A stretch of DNA of 64,000 bases from Amborella trichopoda (Eukaryota; Streptophyta; Magnoliopsida; Amborellales; Amborellaceae). Of the stretch, positions 42,308-56,100 are shown one piece after another; position 1 is the stretch's first letter, and each line of letters starts with the position of its first letter. A program made the position numbers and the translations under genes. Where the stretch lies: contig NW_006500355.1 in NCBI RefSeq assembly GCF_000471905.2, positions 1,499,949 through 1,563,948 of the forward strand, read 5' to 3'. The notes under the pieces were generated by a model. That model had not been told where the DNA came from and did no database searches. It was given only the letters and a program-made list of their open reading frames with translations.

Positions 42308-42400
42308 ATGGGTGAGGTTTATGTAAGGCTGATGCCTCAATCAAGACAAATCTATTTAAACATTAAATTATGAAATTTAAAGCTTTAAAAATAATAAATT
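42308..42400. mobile_element. MITE, GTTGCAACC family, copy 9 (fragment)
   Basis: GTGAGGTTTATGTAAGGCTG then ATGCCTCAATC matches the family end. AAATTATGAAATTTAAAGCT is an interior family block. The copy stops where the L1 at 42408 begins. Confidence 0.4.
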
Positions 42401-42407
42401 CTAATAG

Positions 42408-45400
42408 ATTTTTTTTTTCTCAAAGAAGTTCCGTACTTGTATTAAATAGAAGCTAGAAAGAGATTACAATATTGAAGTTAAAAAAGACACACAGGTCGAA
42501 CCCCTTTTTGCAAGATGATCAGCTAACACATTAGCCTCACAAAAAATATGCACAAACGAATTATCAAGAGTCCTATACAAATCCTAGACTTGCTGCAGCA
42601 GGGTGGACCTAAGCTCCTAGGGGGGGCTATGGGTTCCATTACACTAATTAATAACGTTGAGTGAATCCTCCTCCATAATACAGAACCGGCCTAGTTGCCT
42701 GTCAATGAAGATCTTTAAGCCATGAAGAAGGCTTAGCATCTCTGTATAGTTAGTTGTTCTGTCCCCAAGGGGGCCCGCATAAGAGTACACCACCGTACCA
42801 TTTGAGTCTCTTAGAATCCCTCCAATACCAGCAGGACCCATATTCCAAAAGAGCTTCCATCAAAGTTAAGTTTAAAAGTTCCCTCCAAAGGAGTTACCCA
42901 TCTACAGTTCGGCCCACTTTTGAAGGCATTTATACTGAAGAGGATTGAAACGTTCTTCTTGAAATCAACTTCCAACAAATCGGATCGATCCTTCGAAACT
43001 GAATAGAAGAGCCACATGCCACGAAGAATATTGTCCAACACGTTTGCAAAAGGTAGGCTGACACCATCGAAAACCCTACGGTTCCGTTCCTTCCACACTT
43101 CCAAGAGTATTGGGCCTCTCGCCATCTGCCATAAGATTGAGCCAGCTTTGGGTAGGGAGCTGACAAGTTTGAGATGATCCCAAGAACATTAGCGGGCATC
43201 ACCAAGGCAAGACCAAGTTCATCAAAAAACCAGCACCAGATTCTAAAAGTGAAAGGGTAGTGAAGAAAGAGGTGCGGTCCTATTTCAGAATCCAATTTAC
43301 ACAATAAGCACACATTAGGCAACACCTTGCCTCTCTTGATAAGGTTGTCAATAGTGAGAACCTTATTTTGCACTGTCAGCCAAAGGAAAGCTTGTATCTT
43401 TAAAGGTAAAGGCCATTTCCATATCTGAGGCATCGACCAACGCCAACGGTCATGGAACAAGAGGTTATTCATGGACTTTACAGAGTACAGTCCATCGGAC
43501 TGAATCTCCCAAAAGACTGCGTCGGAGGCATTATGTGGAACACATACCTCATGGAGAAGGGAAAGCAGCCCAACGAACTCCCAAAAAACAACATCGGGAA
43601 TCCTACTATAGGGGAGAGAAATGTCTCAAAACACCTCGCTACCCCTACGAACAAACACATCAGCCACAATAGCATTGGGATTAACCATTTGTTGAAAAAC
43701 AACGGGAAAGAGAAGCTTCAAATGCACATCTCCAACTCACTTGTGGTGCCAGAAAGAGATGTTGCAACCATCACCAGGCCCCACCAGACATCCCTGTGAT
43801 TCAACGCCTTACACGAATGAATGTGTCTCCAGAGAGGAGACATCGCCTGTGTACCACTTCTACTTCCTACCCACATATGAAATCGATCAACCCCATATTT
43901 TGCAGCGACGACTTTGTACCACTACTGGTATTTAAGAATCAAGCTTCTCCACCATCACTTAGACATAAGTGCTTTGTTAACCAAGGTAACTCGCTTTAAG
44001 CCTAGTCCACCTTCCATCCTTGGGGTGCACAACCTATCCCAGAGCAAGAGGGGAAACTTTTTAGAGCTGTCGAAAGAGGCCCACAAAAAGTTTCTCATCA
44101 AGGTTTCAATCTTCTTGGCCACGCTGTAAGGAATCTGATGCAATAACATTTGGTAGATCAATAAATTCGAGAGGCATGCTTTAATTGAGGTAATCCTACC
44201 TCCAAATGAAAGGTATTTATACTTCCATAGATCAAGCCTAACTTGAATTCTTTGAATTACTTTATCCCATACAGGCAAAGGTAACCTCCCATATGAAATA
44301 GGCAAACTCAAGTACAGGATAGGGAAGTTCTCAAATTTGCACCCTAGGGTGGTTGCAATTAGGGCCACTAAGGAGTCATCACAGTTAATACTAACTACAA
44401 CTGACTTCGCAAAATTGGCCTCAAGCCCCAAGGCCACTTCGCAAATGTTTAAAAAGCTAGCAATATTATCAGTCTGCTCAGTCTTAGCCTCACAAAAGAG
44501 CAATGTGTCATTAGCATACTGAAGGTGCGAAACATACGGGCCATCATTGGGCATTTGAAAGCCCCGCAAGTGCCCCTTAGCCACCACATTGCATAAAAAC
44601 CTATTGAAGCACTCAACATAAATGGTAAACAAAAAGGGGGATAGGGGATCACCTTGACGGAGCCCCCTAGTAGCACGGAAGAAGCTAGAAGGACTTCCCT
44701 TAAAAAAATAGAGAAATGAGAAGAAAACAAGCACCCACTAATCCAGCTCCTCCATTTCTCACCAAAGCCAATGGTTTTCACTATCTCTAGTAAAACACTT
44801 CATTCTACTCTGTCATAAGCTTTTTCCAAATCTAATTTATTGACCACTCCATCTTCACGACTCAAGATCCTCGAGTGAATGCACTCTTACGCAACTAGAA
44901 CACTGTCCGTGATAAGCCTATCCTAATGAATGCAGACTGAGGACCAGAGATAATATCAGGCATTATAACTTTAAGTCTCTCAGCAAACACCTTAGCAATG
45001 ATTTTATAAAGACTTGAAAGAAGGCTAATGGGCCTGATGTCCCCTAGGGAGGCAACAGTAGAATTCTTAAGGATAAGAGCAATAAAATAAGAATTAACCC
45101 CTCGAAAGATTTCACCAGTCCTCAAGAAGTCACACACCATTCCTAGCACCTTGTTACTGACCCGGTTCCAGAAATTGAGGAAAAAGAGAAGGGGCAAGCC
45201 ATCAGGGCCAGAAGCCTTATCCCCAGGCAAGGCAAATGCCCTTTTTTTCACTTTTTCCATAGACACATCCACCTCGAGGACGTCACGCATGCCATCCGAG
45301 AGACATTTAAAGCCCACTCGAGACAGACTTGGAGTGGTCACCGTCTTCGAGGTGAAGGCTCTTTTAAAATGGTCAACAACCGCAGTAGCCATGTTGGCGT

Positions 45401-46255
45401 TGTCGTTAGGGTTAATTCCATTGATCAGAAGACCAGAGACATCATTATGCCGTCTCCTGGCATTAGCAATGGCATGGAAAAAATTTGTGTTCAGATCACC
45501 CTCTTTCAACCATTTAACCTGTGATCTCTGCTTCTAGTAAATCTCCTCCACTCTACGAACCTCCTGGAGCTCAGCAACTTTAGCAGCTCAAGCCAGCACC
45601 AACTCTGCAAGGAGGGTACCAGAAGACTAGACAACACCGTCAAACTCTGCTAAGCATCTAAGAGTGTCATCAATTTTGTGCCTAACATTAACTGGTTGTC
45701 ACTCCTCCAAGCAGTAAGCCTACGCTTAACGCTGAGGAGCTTATTATGGAGCAGAAAGTCTATAGAGCCAAAAGAGATGAGAGTTTTCCCAGGCACTTCT
45801 AATGAGGTCAGGAACCCCTTTTCAGCAAGCCAACCTTCTTCAAATCTGAAGGGTTTAGGACCTGAAGAATGGGTGTGTGTTTCGAGGACAGTCAAGGGAG
45901 GGCCTTGACAAGAGTACAAGGAAAACACTCCGACCAGTTCCCGAACGCCAAGAATCTGTCTAATTTAGACATAGATAAATTCGAAGAACTGTTATTGGTC
46001 TAAGTGAAAGCAATACCACAAATAGGAAGATCAATCAAGGCATGAGATTCAATAAAGTTACTGAACATACGCATAGTTGACGTAATAGAAACATTGTAAT
46101 TACTTTCATGAGGCCACCTAATAAAGTTAAAATCCCCCCAAACAACAATGGTAAGGGAAATCAAGACAGAAATCAGACACCTTAATAAAAAGATGCTTTC
46201 AGGCAAAATATGTGGTCCACAAACATTAAGCAGGCCCCATCGAAAATCTAAAATA
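42408..46255 (-). mobile_element. L1-type LINE, 5' truncated, decayed
   Basis: On the minus strand, from high to low coordinate: endonuclease end (VVWGDFNFIRWPHESNYN near 46150), RT (KVKKRAFALPGDKASGPDGL near 45250; DIRPISLLSSLYKIIAK near 45035; GPQSAFI near 44945; RATRGLRQGDPLSPFLFTIY near 44670; LQYANDTLLFCEA near 44520), zf-RVT (WKWPLPLKIQAFLWLTVQNK near 43410) and RNase H (LNFDGS near 42868; HIFCEANVLADHLAKRG near 42550). The low-coordinate end has a T run (42410-42419), the poly-A tail. The canonical YADD box reads YAND. Frameshifts interrupt the frame several times. Confidence 0.88.
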
Positions 46256-46490
46256 GGTCCACAAACTATTCAACTCGAGCACTACTTGAGTCTGGATTTG
46301 GGTCCAACATTATATTTTTAGGTCTTAATTTATGAAATATATTTAAGGAAAAATATCCATTTTAAAATTATAAATCTTTTCATTTTTGGGTTGGGTTGGA
46401 TCCGGTCTAGGTCCTTTATATTTTTGGGTCCAGGTATTGTTCCAGGTCCGGTGACTTTGGGTCCGACCTGACCCTTTGCCTCCCCGAGTT
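46256..46490. mobile_element. GGTCC-rich element fragment next to the COG1 promoter
   Basis: Repeated GGGTCCRGG and GGTCCGG motifs run to CCGACCTGACCCTTTGCCTC, a diverged form of the CCATTGCCACCCC end. The opposite end is not visible and was probably lost at the junction with the L1. It lies about 700 bp upstream of the COG1 start codon. Confidence 0.5.
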
Positions 46491-47196
46491 CGTACAGCCC
46501 ATGTTCGAGGCTATAAACCCATCCGAAATTTTATCCAAACTTTCGCTCGCTTGCGGCCGATACCGAAATTTACGCTATCTCACGCATGCGACGTTGTACG
46601 TGTCGGATCTGGAACGGTGTCCCTTCCCTGCATTTGAAGTTTGCCTCCTCTCTCTCTCTCTCTCTAAACTCTTCTCTCTCTAAACCAGAAGCCAAACTGC
46701 CCCAACAAAAGCCCTAGAAGAAGAACGAACTCTCTGAAACGTTGATTCTATTTGAAAACCGTAAACCCAATTATCTGAGGCAGCATTGAAGAAAGTTTTG
46801 GCTGCATAGGATAGGTAAAAGTCCTTTTTCCACATTTTTGTCAGCATCTCAGACAAGTCTGCGACTTTATTTTATGAGCGCTGAATGGACAGGAGAAGAG
46901 CTTCTCTAACGCTCGGTTTTTCTGAAATTTCCCCAATTATCATACCCAGACCCTAATTCTCTGTAAGCCTAAAGATATCACCACCTTGCATTTCTCAGTA
47001 TCCGCCATGAAAGCTTTGAAAACCCTAATTTTGCAAACCTGACTCTTTATGAACCCCTGCCACCAATTCTCTGTGACTCCTGCCATGAAAGCAGGAGCAG
47101 CAGCAGAGGAAGAGGAGGAAGATGGGGAAATAGAATGATACACAGTCAATGATAAAGAAAAGGAAATAATCCACTGTATGAAACTTGAATTCCACC
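46491..47196 (+). promoter_or_regulatory. COG1 promoter and leader with upstream ATGs
   Basis: A TC-rich stretch (46650-46685) probably lies near the transcription start. Between it and the main ATG there are upstream ATGs at 47007 (11-residue uORF to 47042), 47085 (17-residue acidic uORF to 47138), 47135 and 47178. The last opens a frame that overlaps the COG1 start out of frame. A donor-like GATAG/GTAAAAG at about 46815 might remove some of these if a 5' UTR intron is used. Confidence 0.5.
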
Positions 47197-50100
47197 ATGA
47201 AAGCTGGGCCAGCTCCATTGGGAATCGGTTCCATGGATGCGGAGACTCTATTTTGCTCAAAAGCAGTTTCAGAGATCAGAACAGTGGAGGCGAATACAAG
47301 GAAAGAAATCGAGGCCAAAAAAGAGGACCTTCGCCAACTGGTAGGAACAAGTTACAGAGACCTCTTGGCCTCTGCTGATTCCATTATCCATATGCGAGAC
47401 TCTTGTCTTCGAATATCTCAAAACCTTAAACGTATTGATGGTGCACTTCTCTCTCTAAATCCTAGCCCTGACCTTAGCCCTAATCCAGATCCCAACAGGA
47501 CAAATGCAAAACAAACAAGGGACAAACTTTACTCCATAGCCTCTAGGGTTAAATATCTGGTTGATACACCTGAGAACATATGGGGTTGCCTCGATGAATG
47601 CATGTTTCTTGAGGCAGCAGGTCGATACCTTAGGGCAAGAGCTGTATATGATCTGGTTGCCAATGCTCGAGTTGATGAGAATTCAATGATTTTGTCGAAT
47701 TTTCCTCTGCTCAAGCATCAATGGCAGCTTGTTGAGAGCTTTAGGGTTCAGATCTCTCAGAGGAGTAGAGATCGATTACTTGATCAAGACTTGAATCTTG
47801 GGTTTTATGCAGATGCTTTGTCGGCCACTGCAATAATTGATGATCTCCATCCAAAACAGGTATTGACACTCTTCTTCGATTCTAGACGAACATGGGTTTC
47901 TCAAAAGTTGAGTTCTTTCTCAAAGGAATCAAGTGATCGGGATCTCGTTTCTAGGGTATTTTGCAATGTGATCAGGGTTATCCAGGTGAGTTTGTGGCAG
48001 GTGGGAGAGCTATTTTTGCAGGTTTTGAATGATATGCCATTGTTTTATGAAACAGTTTTGGGCACACCTCCTGGTTCTCAACTATTTGGGGGAATTCCAA
48101 ATCCTGATGAAGAAGTTAGACTATGGAAGCTTCATAGAGAGAGATTAGAGACTGTTATGGTAATCCTACCTGGTGAATTTGTGGCTGAAACTTGTTTATC
48201 ATGGGTTAAATCTTGTGCAGATGATATCGGTTTGATGGGTAGGAGGTATTTGAATGATGTTATTAAAAGTGGGGAAGAACTCTCCTATGTAGAGAAGTGT
48301 GTTAGAGAGACATTAGAGGATCGGGGGGTATTGGAGGGGAGCCTAGATTGGCTTCGCAGTGTGTTTGGTTCAGAGATTGAATCTCCATGGCAAAGTGTTT
48401 GTGAGCTCGTGTTAAAGGAGCCAAAAAATTTATGGGAGGAGATGTTGGAACCTATTTTTGTTGAAAGAATGAAAGAGATCGTGCACTTGGGTTTCGAAGA
48501 TCTTGAGAGAAACGTTAACATTAGGGCTTCAATGAGCGGAATTAACGAACCCGAAGCTTCTTCAAGGATGAATTCCTCAGGTGGGGTCTGGTTTGTGGAG
48601 CCAAAGGATTGGAAGACAGGACTTGGGTTGAAAAGCGTGCCTGAAGATATTGAGTTCCACAGCTGTCTCAATGCTTATTTTGGGCCTGAAGTTGGTCGAA
48701 TCAGAGATGCAGTGGACCAAAGATGTAAAGATATATTGGAGGATTTGTTGCATTTCTTCCAAGCTCATAATTTGCAGTCTAGGATGAAGGAGCTCTCACC
48801 ATATCTTCAAAGTGAGTGCTACAAATGCATAACAACCATTGTAAAGGAGCTTGAACAGGAATTGGAGCATTTATACTCAATTTTAGGGCACCACAAAAAG
48901 TCTGATTCACTAGGAGATCAATCGTTAAACCCATCTGTTATCATTGAGAGGACTCTTTTTATCGGTAGGCTCTTATTTGCTCTTCGAAATCATTCAAGCC
49001 ACATACCATTGATACTAGGGTCTCCGAGACTGTGGGTTCTCCAGGGAAAAAGTGGAGGTTTCCATGATGGGTTATCACTATCTAGGCAATCTAAAGCAAA
49101 TTTTGATCAGTCGTCCATAGAGAGCCCACGAAGACAGTTGTTTTCGCCTCGAAGTGGCTTTGTTAGTCCCTTTGCAGTGGATGATGCTTCCAACCTGAAA
49201 CTTGAAGAACTAAGCAGGACTCTAAGAGAGCTTTGCGTCAAGGCACATGGGCTGTGGATATCATGGGTTTCTGATGAGCTATCAACCACCTTGGCTGAGG
49301 ATCTCCAGAAGGATGATGTGTTATCTGAAACGACTTCTATGAGTGTATGTGGAGCTTTATTGATACCTTAGAATCTCTTAAGACTGAAGATTTTTTTATT
49401 TTTCATTTTTGTAATGATTTTAGTTTTGAACACTCACTACAACTTTTTGCCCCAAACCTTTGTGCTTTTTGAACTATATCTTTGAGATGGTGTCTATTCT
49501 CCTACTATGAATCATTTGGATGAGGCATGGGCATTATAGTCTGCATTAAATTCCAGCAAAGGCCGAAGGATTCCTTTTTTTCCAATGGCATTTACATTGA
49601 TTTACTTTGTTGTTTTATTATTGAAATTGAGGTCTAAAATTTCAGAGTAGATTTTCAATATGGGTATGCGTATTTTGTATAGTTGATTAAAATATATTGG
49701 AAGAACTGATGCAATTTGGAATGTGGACCTTTTGTTTTAAAGTTATGGAAAGGAAAAGTCATCAACATAACACACATTTCAGCTAATTGGGCAGAAACTT
49801 TGATGTTACTTATTAGCACTTCAGATCGGTAGGATAATCTCATTTCATTTAACCACCAGAAGACCACCGTTTATTTTATTTTTTTGTCTTTTCAATCATT
49901 GCTGAAGATTATCATTTAGGTAAAGGAGAGCATTTACATCATAGCATGTTTGCATACATCTCTTAAAACAAACGTATTGTTTTGCTGACCTGAATAAACT
50001 TGGAAGTAGTGGAGAAATGTAAAATATTTTGTTAATCTTGTATATGCCTTTTTGTTTTCTGTTCTGTTCAATGAACTAAAAGTCGGCTGCCCAGCCACCT

Positions 50101-53100
50101 AGGTGGCATTTTTAAAAAAATGCCTAGTCTTGGACTAGGTTGCCTGTTCTAGGCAGCTTTTGCTAGGTGCCGGCCTAGGCGGTGTAAAAGGCGTGCGCTT
50201 GGGCGCCACCTTGAAAGGGGGGAAAAGGGTTTGAGGGGCCATTCTTGTTCCCAAAAACATTTTTAGTGAAGTTTAGAGTGAGACAACTTGACAAAAACTA
50301 GATTTGAAGATTTGTTGAGAGATCAAAATTTTTTTCGACCTCCTCGAATGGTCATGATAAAGGACATTCATCCCCAATCTTTTTGAGGCTTATAGTGGTT
50401 GTAAAAGAGGAGATTTGAGAACCAAAATATTTGGGTTATGCCCAATATCGATTCCACTTCAAGAAGGTTAGTATGTTTCAATACTTTTTATTAGGTTATG
50501 TATTTGGCTTTTTCACATTGTCTTATGATGCTATTCTTTGCTATTTGTATTTTTTTTGGTGATACTTTATGATATATATTTGATATGTTATTGTTTATTT
50601 GGATTATTTTTTTCCCATTTTGATATGTAGTCTGGGTCTTTGGGAAACAATTCAATAAAAAAAGTCCATTGTCCCTAAATCGAATGAATATCGTTTTTTA
50701 CCCTTTTTTTTTAGCGTTTTAAATGTTGCTTTTGAATTTTAACTATTTAAATTACAGTCTATAGTCGTATGTTGCTTTTGAGTTTTAACTATTTAAATTA
50801 CAAAACTTACTTATTAAAATAAAAAAGTCATTTCTTTATATAATAAAATGGGGGAGGGTGTGGGTGGGCTAAAAATCCGCAAGGATCTGCACTGCCCCAA
50901 AAAGCAGGCCGCCTTTGTCTCTGGGTGCCTGCCTAGGCACCTTGGCGGCCCAGAGATCAAACCGCCTAGGCGGCCGCCTCCGCATTTTTGAACATTGGTT
51001 CTGTTTTTTTCTTTGGTTTCTGCCAAGACAGTGCTTAAGAACTCAAAGATTATTTAACTGGGTTACCTGAGTGCTTATTGAGCTCTAGACCATATAGGTT
51101 TATTTTAATACCCACAATAATGAAACTTATAACATATCATCTTGAAAGCCTTATAACTTATAACATATGAGGACATTATTACAATCTCTTGTCATCTTAC
51201 TCAAATGTTGTCTTCCTAAACATATTGCCCTTACCATATGTATAAATTGATTTATAGTTACACTGTGAAATTCTTGCAGGGCTGGGAAGAAACAGTAATG
51301 AAACAAGAGCAGCCAGAAGGTGGCCCATTGGAAATAAAAATAGCGCTTCCTTCCATGCCTTCACTTTATGTCACTGCTTTTCTGTTTCAAGTATGTCAAG
51401 AAATTCATAGAACTGGAGGCCATGTCCTTGACAAATTCATTCTACATAATCTTGCGAGGAATCTTTTGGAAAAGGTAAGCAGAATATTTTGGTTCTTCTT
51501 ATCGGCATGGATTTTATTTAACAGTGAACCATTGAATAATCTAGTTAAAAGGTTTAGGATTGTATCTTTTTCCCTTGCTGTTACTTTCATTTTGTTAACG
51601 GTTGGCTTGAGTCGATGCTTTTATTATTTGTGGGCAGTCAGTGTGATATTTGTCGATGCAAATGGTTCACAAGGAAACTTATATATATACACCCACACAC
51701 AAATACAAGCCTTATCCCATTGGGGTCGGCTATACAAATCCACGTTTTGCCATTTTGCTCTATCAAGGGCCATACCCTTGGTAAGACCCATAAGCCGCCA
51801 TTTGCTTACAGGGAACACCCTAGCATGATCAAATATCATTGAAACTGGATTCATGAAAAGATGTGGCAAAGTTTTACGTTGGTTGCATACCTAACATAAA
51901 CCTTCTCCTTTACTCGGGCTTGGGATCGGCATGGGGCTGGCCAAGGTGTGTGTCTATATATATTTATATAAATATGGGCTCAATGATTCTTAAATTAGAG
52001 GAGCAATTAGGGTGTCTACAGTGATTAATTGGCACTGAAAAATCATAGGAACCTTGTACCTGTGATGGTACTCGAACTCTATCATCCCCCTCATACTCCC
52101 AGATCCTGTCCTCTAGCTGCTTCTTTCGCCATTGTCATTTAAAATGCAGGCATTGGCCTGCTTCTGCTTTTGTTTGCATCTACCACTTCCACTATTGGGT
52201 CAGTGGATTTAGAAATAACGGGAGATGTCTGAAAATTGCAATTTTACGCAGTGGCGACACTCACTTATTCCTTGATATGATGTCCCACAAAATGCAAATT
52301 GTTTCAAGCTATCTTTTGCGTATGTAAGCTAGACTCAAAGAACTTTAGTAATCAAGATATCACTGAAATCCAATGCACTTGAAGAATCAGCTCTCCGAAG
52401 GTCCCTGTTGTCTGCTACCTACAGAACATTGGCATAGACAGTAAAGCCCTGGATTTTGGAGTGATAAACCAACACAGTGCGCTGTTTGACAGCCAGGAAT
52501 CCTTCTAGGTTCTCAAGCCCACATATAGGGAGGTCCAAGGCAGAGCCTGTCTGGGCTTGAGGTTAATACTCCTTCTCTATCTGGTGGTTGACCGAGTCGA
52601 GCATGCTGAACGAAAGTTCATGGAGTAGACCGCAAGATACAACCCTCCTTGGCCTGGGTCCTTAGTCCTTATGCTCATAAATTGGGTTTACGACACCATT
52701 GTATAACTTCTAGGAGGTCCCTTGCCCTTCCTTGTTAATCTTGGATGCAAGAGACATGTCCTCCTTGTTCCTCCGAAGAGACATGTGGCCTCAATTTGCT
52801 TCATGAAGGTGACACCTTGCCAAAATAACCTTCCTCTTGTTATACTAGCAATCATTGACCCTATCTCCATATGGGTTAATCAGTTCTAGACCAGGCACCA
52901 GCCACTTTAACAGAGATTTTTCTTCTTTTGAGGACCAAAGGCTTAAGTACATGTGTGTTGGGAGTTGAAACTGTCTTTTGGTTTCACCAATAGGATTCTT
53001 TAGACATGGGAGTAGACATATGTGCAAAACTGCATTTATGTGTGCATTCAAGCAGTAGATCAATGATCTTTCTTAGTGGTGGAAGGTGGAAGTCTCTACC

Positions 53101-56100
53101 GGACAAATTATCACCCATGGGAAGTGGAAATTTCTAAGAAAAATTCATTATTAAGGTTTTCATACCGGTGTGAGTTGCACTATACATATTCCTGCACTTG
53201 CTCGCACAAATTAACAACTTCTTAAGTCTCACTACTCTGGTGGCAGCTCCCACTGCATGAAACCCGCCTGCATAAGCAATAGAGCGATCTGAGACCACCC
53301 CACTGAGAGCACCAAAGAGGGCCATGCCACATACTCCTACTCTCTAGGTGATAACTTTCTACTTCTAACTCCGTTTTGGGTCTATGACAACTTGCTGAAA
53401 AGCTATCATTGACCTTGTTTGGGAAGCACCCACTTATTGGGAAGCTCACACTCTCTAGGGCATAACCTTTCACCCTGGTACTGTTGGCTGGAAAATTCAG
53501 TTTTATGGAGCCACCGGGCACTAGCCCTGGTCTCAGGTATGTCTAATCATGCAGGGCCCTGACTATATACCCAACATCTTCTCCTGCTCAACACCTGTAT
53601 ACTGAAGTTTTCTAAAAGGAAAGAGTTTATATAACTTGTCGACTTTATATTGTAGAACTGTAGAAGTTAGTTACACTTCAAAAACCTGGCCAAAAATGTT
53701 GTTCTGACGCTTGAAAACCCTCAAATTTATCATTTCAAACTCTAAGATATATAGATATAAAAAAGAAAAGGATTTCAAGTTCTAAAAATAGTCCATCTTG
53801 TAGCATATTATATGGACCGTATTTTTAAGTTTTTATAGATCTGCTTGATTAGTGCCATATTTTGAACTTTTAAATTTTATAATTAGGTGCGAAATATATT
53901 TTCAGTCATCGTAAGCTTTCCGGGACCGAAATTGCATCTTCTAATAGAATTTGAAAGTATGCCTTACTTTGATTGCTTAAGGGAACCCCACATTTTCTAA
54001 AATGATTAGGCCTTTTGTAGGGGCTTTAACAGTTTGGGGGTGTTGTCTCCTTTGGACCTAGTGTCTGTGTTGCAAGGAGTGTTTCTTCCTTGTGAAGGGG
54101 TTGGTGGTTGGGTTAGCATTGAAAGATAAGTTGTTGGTGAGATGTTTTTTTTTTCCTCAAGTTCATAGGGCCTCCTAGGGTACATTGCATTGTTCCAGTT
54201 GGTATGAAATGCACTGGTTCCCGTGATGGTTCTCTTTTGGTTGGTTTGAATTGATAAAAAACCTCATATTAACCACCTTCATCATAAATGTAAAGAACTA
54301 CCCTATATGTAGCATGTGCAGACCTGGGAGGGGGGTGGAACTGCTAGCCACATCGTATTGCACGTCTTAGTTACTTGATTAGTTTGATCCTCATTAATGA
54401 GGGACTTTGATTTGGACTGGGTCAGACCTTTTGACTCACTCTTTTTGGAAGGGGGCATGTTCCTGTTCCTGATTTGGTGCCACACCCAATATATGTATCA
54501 TGTGCAGAGCAGGGGGCGAAACTGCTGGCCACCTCCTACTGCACTTCTTGGTTACCTTTTTGGTTTGATCCTCATTCATGAGGGACTTTGGTTTGGACTG
54601 GGTCAGACCTTCCTCAGTTGACTCACTCTTTTTGGAGGGGGGCATGTTCCTGTTCCTGATTTGGTGCCACACCCCGTGGAAGCTCTGTTCATTATTGGTT
54701 GTGTGATGTGTTTGGAAAGAGCATAAATCATGGAATATGTGAGGGGTTTCCTACCTGGTGGCAGTCACAAGTGATGGGATATGTAGAACACCCCTTGCTA
54801 CTGATAAGTTTTTTGTTTAGGGTGGTGGAGCGTGGGATCCATTTTTGTGGAGAGATTTCATATTTGAGGAATTCTTCATTACCTTTGCTTGCATTCTTGA
54901 TGGATGCCAGTTCTCTTGCCAATCTACAATTAAAAGAAGGTTTTGGTTGGACCTTTCTATTTTTTTCTTGTTCACCCTCTACTTCATGGCAGGGTTTTTT
55001 GTAATCATTCATTTCTGTTGTTTTTTTTTGTGGGTGATACATAATTCTTTTTCTCAATGAATTTAAGTTACTTGTAAAGAAAAAATGAGGGAAAGTAGAC
55101 TTAGGTGGTCTGGCCATGTATAGAGTCGACTCACTATAACACTAGTTAGGACGTGTGATTTGGTTCAAGTAGAAGGATCTAAAAAGGCAAGGCAAAGGCC
55201 TAAAAGGGAATGGATGGAAGTAGTGAGAAAAGATGTGGACTTATGGTCTTACTGAGGGAATGACCTTTGCTAGAGCAGAATGGTGGAACAAGATTTGTGT
55301 AGCCAACCCCAAAGAGTTAGGATAAAGTTCTGATGATGATGATGATGACAACTTGTAAAGAGGGATTCACTGTTGGAGAGACTTATATGAATGGGGAATG
55401 AAAGTTCCTTTGATGCATTCACTCTTGCATTCAACGAAGTCTACTGATGTCAATGTATTGCAGTCTTGCAGCTTTACTTGTAAGATTAGTTGGCTTTGTA
55501 AGTGGCAGCAGGAGTGTGCTTTGATCTAAATCTATGAGTGGTTTGTTTTCTCGTATTACTGGGATTTCTATAAACTGTTTTGCACGCCAATCTGATGGTA
55601 ATATTAGTGGGTGGTCAGGAACTCTTTTAGTTTATGCTTATCACTATTTTTGATTAATTTCATTTCCTAGTAATTTGTTTGCTATTAATGTATCACTGGA
55701 GGAAGTCCTTAAGGTTCTATTCTGCTTGAGCTCATCCTGTACCATCTTGGAGGGGAGAGCTTATTGTGCGCCCTTATCATTTCCTTGCCATTGTAATCTT
55801 TATTTTCTAAATGATATTGTTACCAATACCCAAACAAAAGAAAAGAATAAAGAATGCTGGAAGGGAGAGTGTGGCACTTGGAGCTGTGCTTGTCCATACA
55901 ACTTTTGTAAATTATGGCCATGATTGTTTAGCATCCATGCTTGACAATTTACACTGAATATGGTTGGAGATATTGGCACTTGGAGCTGTGCTTGTCCATA
56001 CAACTTTTGTAAATTATGGCCATGATTGTTTAGCATCCATGCTTGACAATTTACACTGAATATGGTTGGAGATATTCTGGAATTTGAAACTTAGATTGCA

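Noticed and set aside
53134-53521. Open minus-strand frames in COG1 intron 2 as a gene
   Set aside because: No family motif, no supported splice sites, and two overlapping frames of similar length.
55800-56036. Repetitive ORF over the 102 bp duplication
   Set aside because: It repeats because the DNA repeats; there is no codon-like character outside the duplication.
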